NCBI GenBank assembly: GCA_016125425.1
Contig: WGLT01000012.1
Span: 124,001-188,000, forward strand
Length of the DNA stretch: 64,000 nucleotides
Direction of reading: 5' to 3'
DNA from: Alphaproteobacteria bacterium
GTDB taxonomy: Bacteria; Pseudomonadota; Alphaproteobacteria; Caulobacterales; Parvularculaceae
Part shown: piece by piece, positions 62,133 to 64,000 of the stretch
Layout: each line of letters begins with the position of its first letter
Numbering within the stretch: position 1 is the first letter of the stretch
Translations under genes and position numbers: made by a program
Notes under the pieces: model-generated
What the model was told of the DNA's origin: nothing
The model's database searches: none
The model's input: the letters and a program-made list of their open reading frames with translations, nothing else

Positions 62133-62246
62133 CGTCATCCCGGATGCGAAGCAGCGTGAAACGCTGCTTTGCTGATCCGGGATCGGTTGCAAGCGATCCC
62201 GTGCGCGCCGCCTCCTCAAAGAGGCTGCGGCGCGCGCCGGATGACG
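62133..62246. repeat. Palindromic interspersed-repeat element (REP/BIME-like)
   Basis: A 114-base unit bounded by CGTCATCC (62133-62140) and GGATGACG (62239-62246). Inside, one long hairpin pairs 62137-62157 with 62161-62183 (21 bp, one 2-base bulge, loop GAA). A second possible stem, GGGATCG with CGATCCC (62179-62200), excludes part of the first. A third stem is GCGCGCCGC/GCGGCGCGC (62203-62235). It lies between convergent genes and codes for nothing. Such elements occur in many copies in Rhizobiales. Confidence 0.75.
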
Positions 62247-62272
62247 CGGAGTCGATCCTTCGTTCTGAAAAT

Positions 62273-63481
62273 CTAGCTGTCAGTTTCCAGTTTCGGCCGA
62301 AGGCGGCGCAACACGCAGGCGAGAACGGCGAGCACGATCAGGAAAGCGTAGGAAAGGCCATAATGGCGCGTCTCGCCCGGCAGCCAGAGCGGCGCGATGA
62401 ACAGCGCCGCGACGATCCATTGCTCGTATTGGAGCCAGCCTTCTTCGAGCGCGCGCCTGGCGACAACGGCGAGCGGGAAGGCGAGAATGACGAATTCATA
62501 GTAATAGCCATAGGGCGTTGCGAGGAACGCGGCCGCGCAAAGAACTGCGGCGCGCAGATCCGCGTCTTTGACGCGCCGCCAGACGAGGCCGACGAGAAGG
62601 GCGGCGGCGAATGCGAATGCGATCTGGAGCGCATAAGCGGCGGCGACCGGCAGGCCCGCCATGCGCGCCGCGGCGAAGGCCGTCGCCATCTTGAAGAGCG
62701 GGAAACGCCCGCCGGCGAGATTGTCCGAGGCCAGATGAAAGGCTGAAATGAACGCCGCCCAGCTTGTCAGCCCGAATGTGAGAACGCTCGCGCCCGCAAG
62801 GAGAACGGCGCCGGCCGCGGCGGTTAGAAACGCGCGCCAGCATCCGCCCGCGAGATAGGCGACCGGCAGCAAAACGCCGAATTGCGGTTTCACGGTCAAA
62901 AGCGCAGCGGCGAGTCCGGCGAGGATCGGCCGCCTGTCCGCGTGATAGCCCGCCGCGATCAGAAGCGCCGCGGTCAGAAATCCGTTCTGTCCGGTGATGA
63001 CCGCGTGAAAGGTCGACGGCGCCGTCAGGATGACGAAGAGGAAGAGACCGCGAACGCCGGCGGCCTTGAGGCTCGCGAAAAAGGCGGCCGCGCCCGCGCC
63101 CGCCCAGACAATGAATCCCGGGACGAAGCCGAACAGCGCAAGCGGCAGGATGAGAAAGAGATAGCTCGGCGGATACTGAAAGGTGAGGCCGAATTTCTTT
63201 ACCGGCGGCCCGAGCCTTTGAAGGCTCTCTTCAAAGGCCTTCGGATCGTAAAGCGCGGCGGCGTGACCGGCCGCCGCTTCGCGCGCGGCGACGTTGAAAG
63301 CGACGTAATCGCCGCCAATCGTCGTGCCGTTCGCCAGCACATTGTCGCGCGCCGTCGAATATTGCATCGCCGCCACCCCGAGCGAGATCGCGAGCAGCGC
63401 CGCGCAGATCGCGAAGACGCGAAAACGCGTCAGACGATAGCGCGCCCAGTCGATCCCGGCGATGGACAGAACATTCTGCAC
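62273..63481 (-). CDS. GT87-family membrane protein (DUF2029)
   Basis: A 402-aa protein with about ten membrane helices. GDYVAFNVAAREAAAGHAAALYDPKAF follows the first helix and is the GT87 active-site loop region; later LTVKPQFGVLLPVAYL and TPYGYYYEFVILAFPLA are also typical. Family members are polyprenyl-phosphate mannosyl- or arabinosyl-transferases. The start is GTG at 63481. A divergent GT2 gene begins 174 bases away. Confidence 0.82.
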   Translation of the reverse strand: MQNVLSIAGIDWARYRLTRFRVFAICAALLAISLGVAAMQYSTARDNVLANGTTIGGDYVAFNVAAREAAAGHAAALYDPKAFEESLQRLGPPVKKFGLTFQYPPSYLFLILPLALFGFVPGFIVWAGAGAAAFFASLKAAGVRGLFLFVILTAPSTFHAVITGQNGFLTAALLIAAGYHADRRPILAGLAAALLTVKPQFGVLLPVAYLAGGCWRAFLTAAAGAVLLAGASVLTFGLTSWAAFISAFHLASDNLAGGRFPLFKMATAFAAARMAGLPVAAAYALQIAFAFAAALLVGLVWRRVKDADLRAAVLCAAAFLATPYGYYYEFVILAFPLAVVARRALEEGWLQYEQWIVAALFIAPLWLPGETRHYGLSYAFLIVLAVLACVLRRLRPKLETDS

Positions 63482-63655
63482 GGGCGCGACGTTAACCGCG
63501 CCGCCTAAAGAATGGCTTAGGGCGGCGCATCGGCGCGTTAGGCGGGCGTTAACGAAGCCGGCGCCGCGCTACGACTTGTTTACCGTGAGGCAATAAAGAG
63601 CGTCCTAGTCTCAAAGCGGCGATGCGCGGCCGGACCGCCGGCGAAGGGCCCCGAC

Positions 63656-64000
63656 GTGAAGCTCGACAAGAAACCGACTCCCTCGGCCTCGACGCCGGCG
63701 CCGCGCGCGGAGGAAAAGCCGCGGCTGCTGTCCGTCGTCTGTCCGGCCTTCAACGAGGAGGAGACGCTTCCCGCCTTTCACCGCGCCGTGCGCAAGACGA
63801 TGAAGGACCTCGACCAGGCGTTTGAGGTCGTGTTCGTCAATGACGGCAGCCGCGACGAAACGCTGTCGCTGATGCGCCAGCTTCGCGAGCGCCATCCGAA
63901 TACGACGATTGTCGATCTCTCCCGCAATTTCGGCAAGGAGATCGCGCTCGCCGCCGGTCTCGACGCAGCGAAGGGCGACGCGGTCGTCGTCATCGACGCC
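63656..64000 (+). CDS. Family 2 glycosyltransferase (polyprenol-phosphate sugar synthase-like), partial
   Basis: The first 115 codons of a gene that leaves the window. LLSVVCPAFNEEETLPAFHRAV opens the GT-A fold, EVVFVNDGSRDETLSLM supplies the nucleotide-binding DG, and LSRNFGKEIALAAGLDAAKGD matches GtrB/DPM-type enzymes that make lipid-phosphate sugars. Such a donor would suit the divergent GT87 protein. The start is GTG at 63656. Confidence 0.87.
   Translation, partial: MKLDKKPTPSASTPAPRAEEKPRLLSVVCPAFNEEETLPAFHRAVRKTMKDLDQAFEVVFVNDGSRDETLSLMRQLRERHPNTTIVDLSRNFGKEIALAAGLDAAKGDAVVVIDA

Overview
The window reads as a chromosomal stretch of a GC-rich alphaproteobacterium, most likely order Hyphomicrobiales (Rhizobiales). 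The evidence is gene content rather than a database match: a tRNA-His with A73 and no encoded G-1, an alpha-type RpoH, a long-form dCTP deaminase, a plant/alpha-type glutamate-cysteine ligase, a CycM-like anchored cytochrome c, a fused hydrolase/OsmC protein, and heavy use of GTG/TTG starts. A methylotroph or methanotroph relative (Methylocystaceae/Beijerinckiaceae) is possible but unproven. Almost all DNA is coding, and most gaps are under 200 bp.

Layout. 1-2.8 kb: trehalose synthesis (3' end of otsA, otsB) with a GH15 hydrolase. 3-6 kb: a DnaJ-type co-chaperone, an unknown protein and a YqhA-like membrane protein. 6.06-6.3 kb: an orphan Phd/YefM-type antitoxin whose promoter/operator abuts its ATG. 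6.4-10 kb: TetR regulator, HlyD-like lipoprotein, ABC ATPase and ABC-2 permease. 10.1-13.3 kb: hydrolase-OsmC fusion and gamma-glutamyltransferase. 13.4-20.8 kb: envelope stress and housekeeping genes (HtrA protease, OmpR-type two-component pair, HU, GlnE). 20.8-24.8 kb: three tightly coupled genes behind glnE, namely two diverged PYROXD2/phytoene-dehydrogenase-like proteins and a GcvT-like protein, all with altered key motifs. 24.9-27 kb: EF-hand protein, ECF sigma, probable anti-sigma, CnrX/Spy-like periplasmic sensor. 27-29.7 kb: rpoH, then nsrR-truncated globin diverging from an unknown membrane protein across a near-perfect NsrR operator.

29.7-33.6 kb (minus strand): a flavinylation operon (outer-membrane-like protein, FMN-binding protein, ApbE, four-helix membrane protein) behind Fur-like boxes, running into an RluD-type pseudouridine synthase. 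33.8-40.8 kb: small membrane proteins, msrB, ubiA, rsmE, gshA, a DNA glycosylase, an HNH protein, an M48 lipoprotein protease, then tRNA-His. 40.9-45.1 kb (minus strand): polysaccharide genes (glycosyltransferase, O-antigen polymerase/ligase, flippase) that look more AT-rich than their surroundings. 45.4-53.4 kb: nrdB, a zinc metallopeptidase, apaG, dcd, a radical SAM/DUF938 pair and a SYLF-domain protein. 53.6-64 kb: tRNA-Gly(CCC), cytochrome c, pheA, nudC, SRP RNA, an SDR protein, dnaX-ybaB, an ABM protein, an amidohydrolase, recR, a palindromic repeat element, a GT87 protein and the start of a GT2 glycosyltransferase.

The best candidates for something undescribed are the degenerate flavoprotein/GcvT cassette behind glnE, the Fur-box flavinylation operon, and the unknown membrane protein sharing an NsrR operator with the globin operon. 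No CRISPR array, prophage, insertion sequence or rRNA was seen.
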